A stretch of DNA of 64,000 nt from UBA3871 sp041797745 (GCA_041797745.1 JBHBZU010000054.1:10759-74758); one strand, 5' to 3'. Shown: positions 33,840-42,130, counted from the stretch's first letter. The notes: generated by a model from the letters alone, not told the origin. Program-made: numbers and translations.

Positions 33840-35303
33840 ATGGCTAAGAACATAATGATTCAAGGCACAATGTCCAATGCAGGCAAGAGCCTGCTGGCAG
33901 CAGGGCTATGCAGAATTTTTAAACAGGACGGATATAAGGTGGCACCTTTTAAGAGCCAGAATATGGCATTAAACTCCTTTATTACCAAGGCAGGCGGCGA
34001 AATGGGCAGGGCACAGGTGGTTCAGGCGGAGGCGGCAGGCATTGCCCCTGATACACGCATGAATCCCATATTATTAAAGCCCACTACGGATGTAGGCAGC
34101 CAGATTATTGTCAACGGACAGGCTTTGGGCAATATGAATGCTATGGAATATTACAGACGTAAGAAAGAATTTGTGCCGGCAGTTATGGAGGCTTACAACA
34201 GTTTAGCTGCGGAAAACGACATAATAGTAATCGAGGGTGCGGGAAGCCCTGCGGAAATCAATTTAAAAAGTGAAGATATAGTAAATATGGGTTTGGCAAA
34301 GATGGTGGATTCACCGGTGCTTTTAGTTGGAGATATAGACAGAGGCGGAGTTTTTGCCCAGCTTTACGGAACTATCAAGCTTTTGGAAGAGGATGAACAA
34401 AAGCGCATAAAAGGCACCATCGTAAATAAGTTCAGAGGAGATAAGGATATTCTGAAACCGGGGCTTAGTAGTCTGGAAGAGCTTTGTGGCGTGGCTGTTG
34501 TAGGAGTGGTACCCTATACCCATGTGGATATTGACGACGAGGACAGCCTCACCGAGAGATTCAGCCGTGGCAATGAGAGAAAGCTGATTGACGTTGCAGT
34601 TATCAGACTTCCGCGAATTTCCAACTTTACCGACTTTAGCCCTTTTGAAAGATATGACAATGTATCTCTTAGATATGTGGGAAGCGTAGGAGAACTTCAT
34701 CAGCCGGATATGATTATAATCCCCGGAACAAAAAGCACCATTGCGGATTTAATGTGGCTTCGCCAAAGCGGGCTGGAGGCAGCTATAAAGCAGATGGCAG
34801 CTTCGGGAACATTGCTTTTCGGAATTTGCGGCGGATATCAGATGTTAGGTCACAAAGTTTGTGATCCTAATCAGGTAGAAGCTGCAGGAATAAGCGAAAT
34901 AGAGGGAATGGGTCTGCTTCCTATGGATACCGTTTTCATGGGAGAAAAGATTCAGGTTCAAACAGAGGGTATTTTTGAAGATATCAAGGGAATGCTGAAA
35001 ACCTTAAACGGTATAAAATATGAGGGCTATGAAATTCATATGGGACGTAGTGAAAACAAAATGCCGGCTGTTGCCGGTAATGAAAATATTTATGGCAGCT
35101 ATGTTCATGGAATTTTTGACGCTCCAAATATAACAGACTGTATTTTAAAAGCTGTTTGCGAGAAAAAAGGTGTAGATTTTGACGAACTTGGAACCTTTGA
35201 TATGTATGAGTACAAGGAAAGACAATACGATATATTAGCAGACGCGGTTCGCAGCGGTTTGGACATGGAATACATATACAAGATTCTTAACAGAGAGGTT
35301 TAA
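33840..35303 (+). CDS. cbiP: Cobyric acid synthase CbiP/CobQ
   Basis: 487 residues. The N-terminal ATP-dependent domain has IQGTMSNAGKSLLAAGLCR and PFKSQNMALNS, then VEGAGSPAEINL-type and GDIDRGGVFAQLYGT. The C-terminal glutamine amidotransferase has GICGGYQMLG. It amidates side chains b, d, e and g. AGAGGAAT precedes the ATG. The 220 bp before it are AT-rich (about 75%) with a 20-bp-scale direct repeat around CTGTAAATTTA (33783 and 33807) and no gene. Confidence 0.95.
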   Translation: MAKNIMIQGTMSNAGKSLLAAGLCRIFKQDGYKVAPFKSQNMALNSFITKAGGEMGRAQVVQAEAAGIAPDTRMNPILLKPTTDVGSQIIVNGQALGNMNAMEYYRRKKEFVPAVMEAYNSLAAENDIIVIEGAGSPAEINLKSEDIVNMGLAKMVDSPVLLVGDIDRGGVFAQLYGTIKLLEEDEQKRIKGTIVNKFRGDKDILKPGLSSLEELCGVAVVGVVPYTHVDIDDEDSLTERFSRGNERKLIDVAVIRLPRISNFTDFSPFERYDNVSLRYVGSVGELHQPDMIIIPGTKSTIADLMWLRQSGLEAAIKQMAASGTLLFGICGGYQMLGHKVCDPNQVEAAGISEIEGMGLLPMDTVFMGEKIQVQTEGIFEDIKGMLKTLNGIKYEGYEIHMGRSENKMPAVAGNENIYGSYVHGIFDAPNITDCILKAVCEKKGVDFDELGTFDMYEYKERQYDILADAVRSGLDMEYIYKILNREV

Positions 35304-35316
35304 GGAGTAAGCGGTT

Positions 35317-36288
35317 TTGAGCAAGATACTTTGCATTGTTGACGGCATGAATGATGAGTCATTCAAACAGTCGGATTATAAATATCTATCTAAAATGAAA
35401 TTAGCTTATTATCAGGATACTTGTTTGGGGCTTCCGCCGGAAACCTTTAGTTGCGTAATGCATATACTGGGGGTTTTAAACATTCCCAAATATCTCAGAG
35501 GTTATGTTGAAGCATTAGGAGCAGGAATTTCAGTAAAGGAGGGTGACCTTATTCTCAGAGGCAGCTGGTATTCTTTAGACGAGAATGGACAGTGCAAAGC
35601 ACCATGCAAGGCACCTGTGACAGCTATGCGGAAATTGTCTCTTTTAGAGGAAAGGGTGGACTGCATTTATTATCCCATAGGCGACTACCGCAGCATTTTG
35701 GTGTTTCCAAGGAAAGCAGGGGAAATTGATTCTCTAAAAACCTTTCCTCCAAGCAGGGAAACAGTTTTGAACAGGAGACCTGAGGGCTCCGGAGTAGTAG
35801 CGCAGGCTTTTGATTTTTTCAAAGGAAAAGATTGTTGTCTTATTCCTTGGGGGGAAGCTTTAGTACAGAAAGAGGTATTTTTGGAAGAAAAGGAAAAGTT
35901 GGTATGCAGTGGCGAAAGTGCAAGGGAAACTGCTGTAATCAGCGGGACTACCGTAGTCCGCGGCATTGCCAAACTCCTCGGTATGAAACTTCTTGATGTT
36001 AAAGGAATTACGGGAGATGTGGATACGCCGCTTTTAGAAAAAACAAAAGCGGCACTTGAGGCAGCAAAAGAATATGACAGGGTGATACTTCATATTAACG
36101 GCGCAGACGAGGCTTCCCACAGGAAAAATGCGGAAGAGAAAAGAAACTTTCTTAAAAAAACAGATGAGACGGTATTAGCAGGACTACTTGCATCCGACCA
36201 TGAAATTGTGGTAGTATCAGACCATGGAACCAATCCGATTACAGGAACTCACACCGGAGAATTACAGCCGGTATTTGTGAATAAGTAG
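35317..36288 (+). CDS. ApgM-like alkaline-phosphatase-superfamily protein in the cobalamin cluster
   Basis: 323 residues resembling the 2,3-bisphosphoglycerate-independent (archaeal-type) phosphoglycerate mutase fold. The metal-binding start is CIVDGMND, a central ETFSCVMHILG occupies the position of the catalytic Ser segment, the KLLGMKLLDVKGITGDVDT linker is present, and the C-terminal metal sites are HINGADEASHRKN and VVSDHGTNPITGTHT. Proteins of this fold include phosphoglycerate mutases and enzymes acting as homoserine kinases. The gene begins with TTG 13 bp after cbiP and closes the operon, so a role in cobalamin synthesis is likely: either making threonine phosphate for CobD or removing the phosphate of alpha-ribazole phosphate. 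Both are inference. Confidence 0.75.
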   Translation: MSKILCIVDGMNDESFKQSDYKYLSKMKLAYYQDTCLGLPPETFSCVMHILGVLNIPKYLRGYVEALGAGISVKEGDLILRGSWYSLDENGQCKAPCKAPVTAMRKLSLLEERVDCIYYPIGDYRSILVFPRKAGEIDSLKTFPPSRETVLNRRPEGSGVVAQAFDFFKGKDCCLIPWGEALVQKEVFLEEKEKLVCSGESARETAVISGTTVVRGIAKLLGMKLLDVKGITGDVDTPLLEKTKAALEAAKEYDRVILHINGADEASHRKNAEEKRNFLKKTDETVLAGLLASDHEIVVVSDHGTNPITGTHTGELQPVFVNK

Positions 36289-36306
36289 CGGAGGAGAGGA
36301 GTCTAT

Positions 36307-37632
36307 ATGAATATTATTGAAAGCTTCTTTGATAATTTATTTGCGTCCATAGGAAATGTTATGGCGCTGTTTTTGGCAGTAGGAACCATACTTTTAATAT
36401 TGCATTTCATCATTCAGGGAAAGGCTCAGAGAAAGCGTCGCAGGATTGATGAACTTAAAAAGCGTATCCATGCCAAGCTGGATTTAGATGAGGCGGCAAA
36501 GGCAAAACTCAAGGAGTTCGGCGATTCAGCCGTGGAGGCGGCGCTTATGGGTGCTGCTGCTTCAGGAATGTCACTTTTTGATATCTATTCCAATTCGGGA
36601 GACCATAGCGAAGTCATGGAAATTCTGAATTTGGCAGGAGACCAAGCAGGCGTTGCAGGAGAAACAACCCTAAATGTTATGAGCGACAGTTTGGAAGTTG
36701 CTGATAATGTTCCGATGGTGGCGGCGGCTATTTTCGGTCTTAAGTCTGTTAAGAACCTTGCAAGACTCGGAAAGGGAAAACAGACAGCCCGTGAAGCAGG
36801 AATCAATATCAGCATGGATTTTGCAAGAATCGGTGTTGGCGGTGCGGGGGCTTACAGTTTAGGTAAGCTGGGTGCATTGGCAGGTACCGCGGTGTACCCA
36901 GGCGTAGGAACTATAGTGGGAGGCGGTATCGGCGTGTTTGCCGGAAGTCTTGTAGGCTCACAGATGATTAATGTTGCAAAGGAAAAGCTGAAATGGGGTA
37001 AGATTTTAAAGGCGCAGGAATACTTCGGCAGCCGCTTGGTTACAGGACAGACACCTGAATTTATTGATAATTTTACGTTGAACTTCTTCGATGAGGAAAA
37101 TCTGAAATCCAGATTGGCGGAAGAAAAAATATTATTGGCAGAACACGCAGATGAGCTGGACATATATAGCTCCAAGAAAGTTTCCGTTCAGGCAGTCCTT
37201 ACCAGCGAATATGTGGATTATTTGGAAAATATGCTTAAAAAGACTGAATATGTCCGCAATAATTTACTGGATTCAATCAAGGAAGTATGTAACACTTTAG
37301 CCTCATCCTTATCAGGAAAAAAGGCTTTAATTAACAGTGTCAGACTGGCTGGAGAACTTACCTTGCAAAATCCGCAGTATTTAGTGCCTAAAGAGGAGGA
37401 AAAGGCTTTAATTGCGGGTTATCAGTCACAGCAAGCCCATTCCAAAGACTATCCCACTCGTTTTGAAAGCGATGAAAATGTGCTTGAAACTTTGGCTCTG
37501 CAGCTTTTTAACAAGTGCGTAATAGAGCCGCCAAAGGATGTGGACGAATTGAAAAATACCTTTGCATTATCTTTGGGGATAGTGAGTTTTACTGTAGTAA
37601 TGGTACTGCTTATGTGGAGTGTATTCTTCTAA
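36307..37632 (+). CDS. Two-ended membrane protein with glycine-zipper core, unknown function
   Basis: 441 residues that I do not recognise. A membrane helix at ~15-38 is followed by a basic KAQRKRRR stretch, then long helices. Between ~195 and 245 lies a glycine-rich hydrophobic block (GVGGAGAYSLGKLGALAG; GVGTIVGGGIGVFAGSLVG), typical of glycine-zipper or pore-like membrane segments. The remainder to ~420 is helical and acidic, and the protein ends with a second membrane helix (SLGIVSFTVVMVLLMWSVFF). GGAGGAGAGG precedes the ATG, only 18 bp after the ApgM-like gene, so it may share the cobalamin transcript. Membrane remodelling or stress roles are imaginable but unsupported. Confidence 0.7.
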   Translation: MNIIESFFDNLFASIGNVMALFLAVGTILLILHFIIQGKAQRKRRRIDELKKRIHAKLDLDEAAKAKLKEFGDSAVEAALMGAAASGMSLFDIYSNSGDHSEVMEILNLAGDQAGVAGETTLNVMSDSLEVADNVPMVAAAIFGLKSVKNLARLGKGKQTAREAGINISMDFARIGVGGAGAYSLGKLGALAGTAVYPGVGTIVGGGIGVFAGSLVGSQMINVAKEKLKWGKILKAQEYFGSRLVTGQTPEFIDNFTLNFFDEENLKSRLAEEKILLAEHADELDIYSSKKVSVQAVLTSEYVDYLENMLKKTEYVRNNLLDSIKEVCNTLASSLSGKKALINSVRLAGELTLQNPQYLVPKEEEKALIAGYQSQQAHSKDYPTRFESDENVLETLALQLFNKCVIEPPKDVDELKNTFALSLGIVSFTVVMVLLMWSVFF

Positions 37633-37674
37633 AGGCAGTTAAAATATAAAAAGTCATATAGGGAGATAGCTAAA

Positions 37675-38535
37675 ATGAATAATAAATTACATGAAACAAA
37701 TCAGGTCATCCTTGAAAGAATGGAAAGTTTTCTGAATGAGTGTCCTGATATGTTTACACCTGAAATTTTCGGAGTTTATTCCAAGAAAGAAGATACGGAA
37801 ACCATGTATCGCTCTGCGATGATGGGAGCTTTGGGCATTTATCAGGAAGAGCCTTGGAACGAGTATTTTGAAAAAGGTGTTCATATGCTTGATGTCAATG
37901 AATATAAAGAAAATTTTTATTGGAAAAATGTCAAGTTCGGTAAGGAACACGAGGTAGGAGATTGGAAAGTAGGAACTTTGAGATTTTCACCTTTTGAAGC
38001 TTTTTTGGCAGGAGACTTCTTGTATGAAAAAGAGGGGAAGATTATTCCTCAAATCAGCTTTTTTGATGAGGGTTTTAAATACTGCTATGCTAAAAAAAGC
38101 AACGGAGAATGGATGGCTGTTACACCCAAGGAAATAAAGGTTATGGGTAAGGATATTGAAAGAGCAAAGGGAAAGGTTCTTTGCTTCGGACTTAGCCTGG
38201 GGTATTTTCCTATTATGGCGGCAGCTAAAAAAGAAGTAACCAAGGTTACGGTTGTTGAAAGAGATTCTTCAGTTATAAAGCTTTTTGAGGAATGTGTGAA
38301 GCCGAACTTTAGTGAAGACATAATTTCAAAGATTGAAATAATAGAAGAAAATCCATTAAATTTTGCTGAAAAGGTTTGCACAGCAGAAAAGAAAGAGTAT
38401 GATTTTGTTTATGCAGATCTTTGGAAAGACGTGGCAGACGGGCTTAATGATTATGAAAAACTAAAGGATTATGAAAGAGAAGACACAGACTATGGATATT
38501 GGCTTTGGGACTCTCTTAAAAATTTCTTGTATTAA
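37675..38535 (+). CDS. Putative class I methyltransferase-fold protein
   Basis: 286 residues. The C-terminal half carries a Rossmann SAM-binding pattern: KVLCFGLSLGYFPIMAAAKK (motif I position), then VTVVERDSSVIKLFEE with the acidic residue at the end of strand 2, then a short segment and EYDFVYADLWKD. The N-terminal 130 residues have no family I can name. The spermidine-synthase-like branch is possible, but the motif I glycines are not the canonical GxGxG, so activity is uncertain. GGGAGA lies just before the ATG. It is 42 bp after the glycine-zipper gene and followed by a terminator, so the two may act together. Confidence 0.65.
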   Translation: MNNKLHETNQVILERMESFLNECPDMFTPEIFGVYSKKEDTETMYRSAMMGALGIYQEEPWNEYFEKGVHMLDVNEYKENFYWKNVKFGKEHEVGDWKVGTLRFSPFEAFLAGDFLYEKEGKIIPQISFFDEGFKYCYAKKSNGEWMAVTPKEIKVMGKDIERAKGKVLCFGLSLGYFPIMAAAKKEVTKVTVVERDSSVIKLFEECVKPNFSEDIISKIEIIEENPLNFAEKVCTAEKKEYDFVYADLWKDVADGLNDYEKLKDYEREDTDYGYWLWDSLKNFLY

Positions 38536-38596
38536 GCCGTGGCACAATAGCCATAGACTAACTTAAAAATGAGCTTTAGTGAATTTAGATATTTAA

Positions 38597-38627
38597 CCGG
38601 TCAGCAGTATGTTGACCGGCTTTTTTG
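38597..38627 (+). terminator. Rho-independent terminator closing the cobalamin-side transcript
   Basis: CCGGTCA (38597-38603) / TGACCGG (38613-38619) with T6 directly after. It marks the end of transcription before the hairpin array. Confidence 0.88.
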
Positions 38628-38660
38628 TGATATAATAGCCCCAAGTTACACAGCTATTTC

Positions 38661-38820
38661 ATCATATCTTCCTATGTAATTTATACAATCAAAGATATGA
38701 TATAATGACTGCTAAACAGTCATTATATAAAATCATATAGCCGTGCGAATATTTTGCTTTTGTAAACTTCAGCAAAATCGCACATGGCTGAATTATATCA
38801 TGTAAACATGATATAATGAC
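38661..38820. repeat. Array of four consecutive hairpins, MITE-like
   Basis: Four inverted repeats follow one another: ATCATATCTT / AAGATATGAT (38661-38701, 10 bp perfect), ATATAATGACTG / CAGTCATTATAT (38700-38728, 12 bp perfect), AGCCGTGCGAATATTTTGC with GCAAAATCGCACATGGCT (38739-38789, imperfect) and TTATATCATGT / ACATGATATAA (38793-38816, 11 bp perfect, 2-nt loop). GTCATTATAT (38719-38728) and ATATAATGAC (38811-38820) could be 10-bp terminal inverted repeats of a 102-bp element. It fills the gap upstream of sfsA. Part of it recurs at 42162-42187. No gene is seen between 38536 and 38853. Confidence 0.7.
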
Positions 38821-38853
38821 CTTTACAACATAATCGCTTAATCGGGAGAAGAA

Positions 38854-39504
38854 ATGCGTTATAAAAACATTACAAAAGCTAAATTTTTGCGAAGACCGAA
38901 CAGGTTTATAGCGGAAGTGGAAATAGATGGAGAAAAAGAAATTGTTCATGTTAAAAATACAGGCAGATGTAAGGAACTTTTGATTTCAGGCTGTGAGGTA
39001 TGGCTTACGGCACCGGGAACTTCCGGTCGCAAAACAAACTATGATTTGGTAGCGGTTAGAAAGAGCAACGGTTTACTCTTTAATATTGACAGTCAAGCTC
39101 CGAACAAAGCTGTAAGGGAATGGCTGGATAATCAAGACTACGATAAGGTTGTACCTGAATTTACATATGGGGAGTCCAGAATTGACTTTTATATGGAGCG
39201 TGGGAAAGATAGATATCTTATGGAGGTAAAGGGCTGTACTTTAGAAAAAGACGGTATCGGCTATTTTCCCGACGCACCCACAGAGCGTGGCGTTAAGCAT
39301 GTAAGAGAACTGATTAAGGCGACAAAGTCAGGCTATAAGGCGGTTCTAGCCTTTGTTATTCAAGTAGACGGAATAAAGGAAGTAAGACCTAATATAGAAA
39401 CACATCTTGAATTTGGCGAAGCCTTAAACGAGGCAAAAGCGGCAGGTGTTGAGATACTGTTTTTAACTTGCCATGTGGAACCGGATATGATGGAAATAAC
39501 ATGA
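38854..39504 (+). CDS. sfsA: SfsA family nuclease-fold protein
   Basis: 216 residues, close to the family's usual ~230. An N-terminal OB-like part (FLRRPNRFIAEVEIDG; HVKNTGRCKELLISG) leads into the nuclease-like core with ESRIDFYME, YLMEVKGCTLEKDGIGYFPDAPTERGVKHVREL and the closing VAFVIQ-type strand. SfsA was named as a sugar fermentation stimulator and is now considered a DNA/RNA-binding PD-(D/E)XK-like protein; its role is unclear. A GGGAGAAG site precedes the ATG right after the hairpin array. Confidence 0.93.
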   Translation: MRYKNITKAKFLRRPNRFIAEVEIDGEKEIVHVKNTGRCKELLISGCEVWLTAPGTSGRKTNYDLVAVRKSNGLLFNIDSQAPNKAVREWLDNQDYDKVVPEFTYGESRIDFYMERGKDRYLMEVKGCTLEKDGIGYFPDAPTERGVKHVRELIKATKSGYKAVLAFVIQVDGIKEVRPNIETHLEFGEALNEAKAAGVEILFLTCHVEPDMMEIT

Positions 39505-39540
39505 AATAACATACAATTAACCATAAGGAGTGAAATTGAA

Positions 39541-40197
39541 ATGAATTATTCAGAAATAAAACAGAATGAAGAAATTAATACATATATTAGGCATGCCGAT
39601 ATGTCCCTGAAAGCACTGGGATTCACGGAACATAGTTTTGCACACGTTACCATGGTAGCTGAAAATGCGGGGTATATTCTGGACACTTTAGGTTTTCCGG
39701 AAAGAACTGTGGAGCTTGTTAAAATAGCAGGCTATCTTCATGACATAGGGAATTTGGTAAACAGAGTAGAACACAGTCAATCCGGTGCAATTATGGCTTT
39801 TAGAATTTTAGATCATCTTAAGTTTTCGCCGAATGAAATCGGACAGATTGTTACCGCCATAGGCAATCACGATGAGGGGACAGGGGTGCCCGTAAGTGAT
39901 CTTGCGGCAGCATTGATTTTAGCGGATAAGTGCGATGTTCGCCGAAGCCGTGTTCGCAACAATGACATAACAAGGTTCGATATTCACGACAGAGTGAATT
40001 ACTCGGTAACTGACGCAAAGCTGAATATTGACCCGTCCAATACCAATCTTCAGTTAACTTTAACCATAGACAAGAACTACGGCTCGGTCATGGACTACTT
40101 TGAAATCTTCATGCAACGTATGATTATGTGTCGTAAGGCGGCAGATAGATTAGGACTTAACTTCAAACTGATGATTAATAATCAGCAGCTTATTTAA
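39541..40197 (+). CDS. HD-domain phosphohydrolase
   Basis: 218 residues. The HD superfamily metal residues are visible: H in EHSFAHVTMVAENAGYIL, the HD pair in AGYLHDIGNLVNR, then EHSQSGAIMAFRIL, NHDEG and ADKCDVRRSRVR. It should hydrolyse a phosphomono- or diester or a nucleotide. The C-terminal third (NYSVTDAKLNID onward) is a beta-rich addition that occurs in clostridial HD proteins of unknown substrate. Coupled to sfsA by a short gap (36 bp), and 11 bp before the AlkD-like gene. Confidence 0.85.
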   Translation: MNYSEIKQNEEINTYIRHADMSLKALGFTEHSFAHVTMVAENAGYILDTLGFPERTVELVKIAGYLHDIGNLVNRVEHSQSGAIMAFRILDHLKFSPNEIGQIVTAIGNHDEGTGVPVSDLAAALILADKCDVRRSRVRNNDITRFDIHDRVNYSVTDAKLNIDPSNTNLQLTLTIDKNYGSVMDYFEIFMQRMIMCRKAADRLGLNFKLMINNQQLI

Positions 40198-40208
40198 AAG
40201 GGGAAGAA

Positions 40209-40985
40209 ATGGACTATAACAAAGCAAGAAAAATCATTGTATCAGAGCTGGAAGCTTTGGCAGAAGAAGAGTACAAAAGGTTTAACACCAGAATAATATA
40301 TACCGTAGCACCGGAAAAAATTATCGGTGTAAAAAGCGGTCCCCTCAGGGAAGTGGCGAAGAAATTTTCAGGAACGGAAGTGGGAGAGGCTTTCTTAAGG
40401 GAACTGCCACATTACTATTTTGAAGAGTTTCAGGTACATGCAGCCTTAATAGAACTGATGAAAGACAGAAACAGAGTGATGGAAGAATTGGAAAGAATCT
40501 TACCATACATGGACAACTGGGCGACCTGTGACTGCGCGTCACCAAAGATTTTTAAGAAAAATCCTCCTACCCTTGAGGAGATTAGAGCTTGGATGTCAGA
40601 TAAGAGACCATATATTTGTCGTTTTGGCATGGGTATGCTAATGCGTTATTATTTGGATGAAAGGTTTCAGCCGGAGCAAATGCGGTGGATTGTGGAAGTT
40701 CCTTGGGACAGCTTTGATTTCAGAGTAAAAGAGGGGGGCAAAGTTGATGAAAATGAGGATATTTCCGAAAAGAAGATTCGACAAGGTTCAGATGTTTACT
40801 ACATAAATATGATGAGGGCGTGGTACTTTGCCACAGCACTGGCTAAACAGTATGAGGCGGCTCTTTCTGTTATCAGAGAGGGTAAACTGGATAAATGGAC
40901 TCACAACAAAGCTATACAAAAGGCTCGCGAAAGTTACAGAGTCAGCGATGAGCATAAAGAATATCTGAAAAAATTAAAGAAATAA
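40209..40985 (+). CDS. AlkD-like DNA alkylation repair HEAT-like protein
   Basis: 258 residues of alpha-alpha superhelical repeats. The family landmarks are VKSGPLREVAKKF, ELPHYYFEEFQVHAALI, LPYMDNWATCDC, RFGMGMLMRYYLD and the YYINMMRAWYFATALAKQY segment near the C-terminus. AlkD-type glycosylases remove bulky alkylated bases without flipping them. It lies at the end of the sfsA-HD unit. The 114 bp that follow contain the broken remnant of a VOC-family gene. Confidence 0.9.
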   Translation: MDYNKARKIIVSELEALAEEEYKRFNTRIIYTVAPEKIIGVKSGPLREVAKKFSGTEVGEAFLRELPHYYFEEFQVHAALIELMKDRNRVMEELERILPYMDNWATCDCASPKIFKKNPPTLEEIRAWMSDKRPYICRFGMGMLMRYYLDERFQPEQMRWIVEVPWDSFDFRVKEGGKVDENEDISEKKIRQGSDVYYINMMRAWYFATALAKQYEAALSVIREGKLDKWTHNKAIQKARESYRVSDEHKEYLKKLKK

Positions 40986-41025
40986 TAAGAAAATAGATTG
41001 TCTCATGATTCGCAGCAGGGGATAG

Positions 41026-41085
41026 AAAGTTACACGCTTCTACGACCTTGACGGAAATTTGATTTAGGTTGGAACACCGATATAG
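41026..41085 (+). pseudogene. Remnant of a glyoxalase (VOC) family gene
   Basis: One frame reads K-V-T-R-F-Y-D-L-D-G-N-L-I-stop-V-G-T-P-I-stop. This matches the C-terminal end of VOC/glyoxalase proteins, which commonly finish RFYDPDGHLIEVG, with TAG where the Glu codon should be. Upstream in the same frame there is a stop at 41023-41025. No start or full domain exists, so it is a leftover. Confidence 0.5.
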
Positions 41086-41099
41086 GTGTATGAAAGGAA

Positions 41100-41465
41100 A
41101 TGGTGAAAAATATGATTAAAGTTTATTGCTATGACAGATGTACTACTTGTAAAAAAGCGTTGAATTGGCTTGATGAAAAGGGCATAAAATATGAACTTCT
41201 GGACATTAAGGGACAGCACCCTACAGAAGAGCAGCTTAAAGAGTTTTACAAGAAGAGCGGGCTTTCGTTGAAAAGGTTTTTCAATACAAGCGGTCAGCTC
41301 TATCGCCAGATGGAACTCACAAAAAAATTGCCAACAATGAGTGAAGATGAGCAGCTCAAGCTCCTTGCAACTGACGGCATGCTTGTAAAAAGACCATTGG
41401 TTGTTACTGACGAAAAGGTGCTTACAGGTTTCAAGGAAGCCGAATGGGGCGAATTACTATTATAG
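41100..41465 (+). CDS. Spx/ArsC-family thioredoxin-fold protein
   Basis: 121 residues of the ArsC/Spx/YffB family: IKVYCYDRCTTCKKALNWL with a CxxC redox pair, DIKGQHPTEEQLKEF, then FNTSGQLYRQM and LVKRPLVVTDEKVLTGF, the substrate-loop signature. Members are arsenate reductases or Spx-type regulators; this branch, often found alone, may act as a thiol-disulfide reductase. The start is uncertain: ATG 41100, GTG 41103 or ATG 41112 could serve, with AAAGGA at 41093-41098; ATG 41112 would give MIKVYCYD, the most typical family start. Confidence 0.88.
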   Translation: MVKNMIKVYCYDRCTTCKKALNWLDEKGIKYELLDIKGQHPTEEQLKEFYKKSGLSLKRFFNTSGQLYRQMELTKKLPTMSEDEQLKLLATDGMLVKRPLVVTDEKVLTGFKEAEWGELLL

Positions 41466-41482
41466 AACAGGATATTTGGTAG

Positions 41483-42130
41483 GTGGCTATGCCGGAAGTA
41501 TATTTATCAGCGATTGCTGAGGATGAACTAAAAGAATATTTGTTAAGGCAAGGCTTTAAGGTAAATGCCTTTGGAGCACTTGTCGCCATGCCGAAAGGAA
41601 TTGCAAACCATCCGGATTTGGTTTACTGTAGATTGACTAAAGAGGTGCTCTTTAAAGGCGATGAATCAAAGCTTGGAGCAGCTTATCCCGACGACATTCG
41701 CTACAATGCCTGCTCCACAGGTAAGTACTTTATTCATAACCTAAAATACACGGACTCCAGGCTGTTACAGGAAGCGGAGGCGGCAGGGTTAAAGCTAATC
41801 AACGTGCCTCAGGGTTATGCAAAATGCAGCATTGCTGTTGTAAGCGAAGATACCATAATAACTTACGACAAGGGCATAGCAAAGATTGCGGAAAAGGAAA
41901 TGGACGTGTTATTGATTGAAGAAGGCCATATAGAATTATGGGGCTATAATACAGGTTTTATAGGGGGATGTAGCGGGCTTGATCCGATTCACAATGAGCT
42001 TATATTTAACGGAGACCTAAGTCAACATCCGGATTATCTAAAAATCCGTGAGTTCGTGAAAGCTCACGGCGTGAAAATTAAAGATTTTAAAGGTAGACCC
42101 TTAACTGACATAGGTTCTGTAATATTTTAA
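41483..42130 (+). CDS. DUF6873-like protein of the guanidino-modifying fold
   Basis: 215 residues. It resembles a clostridial family catalogued as DUF6873 and placed with the pentein (guanidino-group-modifying enzyme) fold: VPQGYAKCSIAVVSEDTIIT, a TYDKGIAK segment, LLIEEGHIELWGYNTGFIGGCSG and LIFNGDL. The repeated HIELxGYNTGFIGGCSG strand is the most distinctive part. No characterised substrate is known to me. GTG 41483 or ATG 41489 may be the start; the Shine-Dalgarno is poor for both. It follows the Spx-like gene by 17 bp and is co-directional. Confidence 0.6.
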   Translation: MAMPEVYLSAIAEDELKEYLLRQGFKVNAFGALVAMPKGIANHPDLVYCRLTKEVLFKGDESKLGAAYPDDIRYNACSTGKYFIHNLKYTDSRLLQEAEAAGLKLINVPQGYAKCSIAVVSEDTIITYDKGIAKIAEKEMDVLLIEEGHIELWGYNTGFIGGCSGLDPIHNELIFNGDLSQHPDYLKIREFVKAHGVKIKDFKGRPLTDIGSVIF

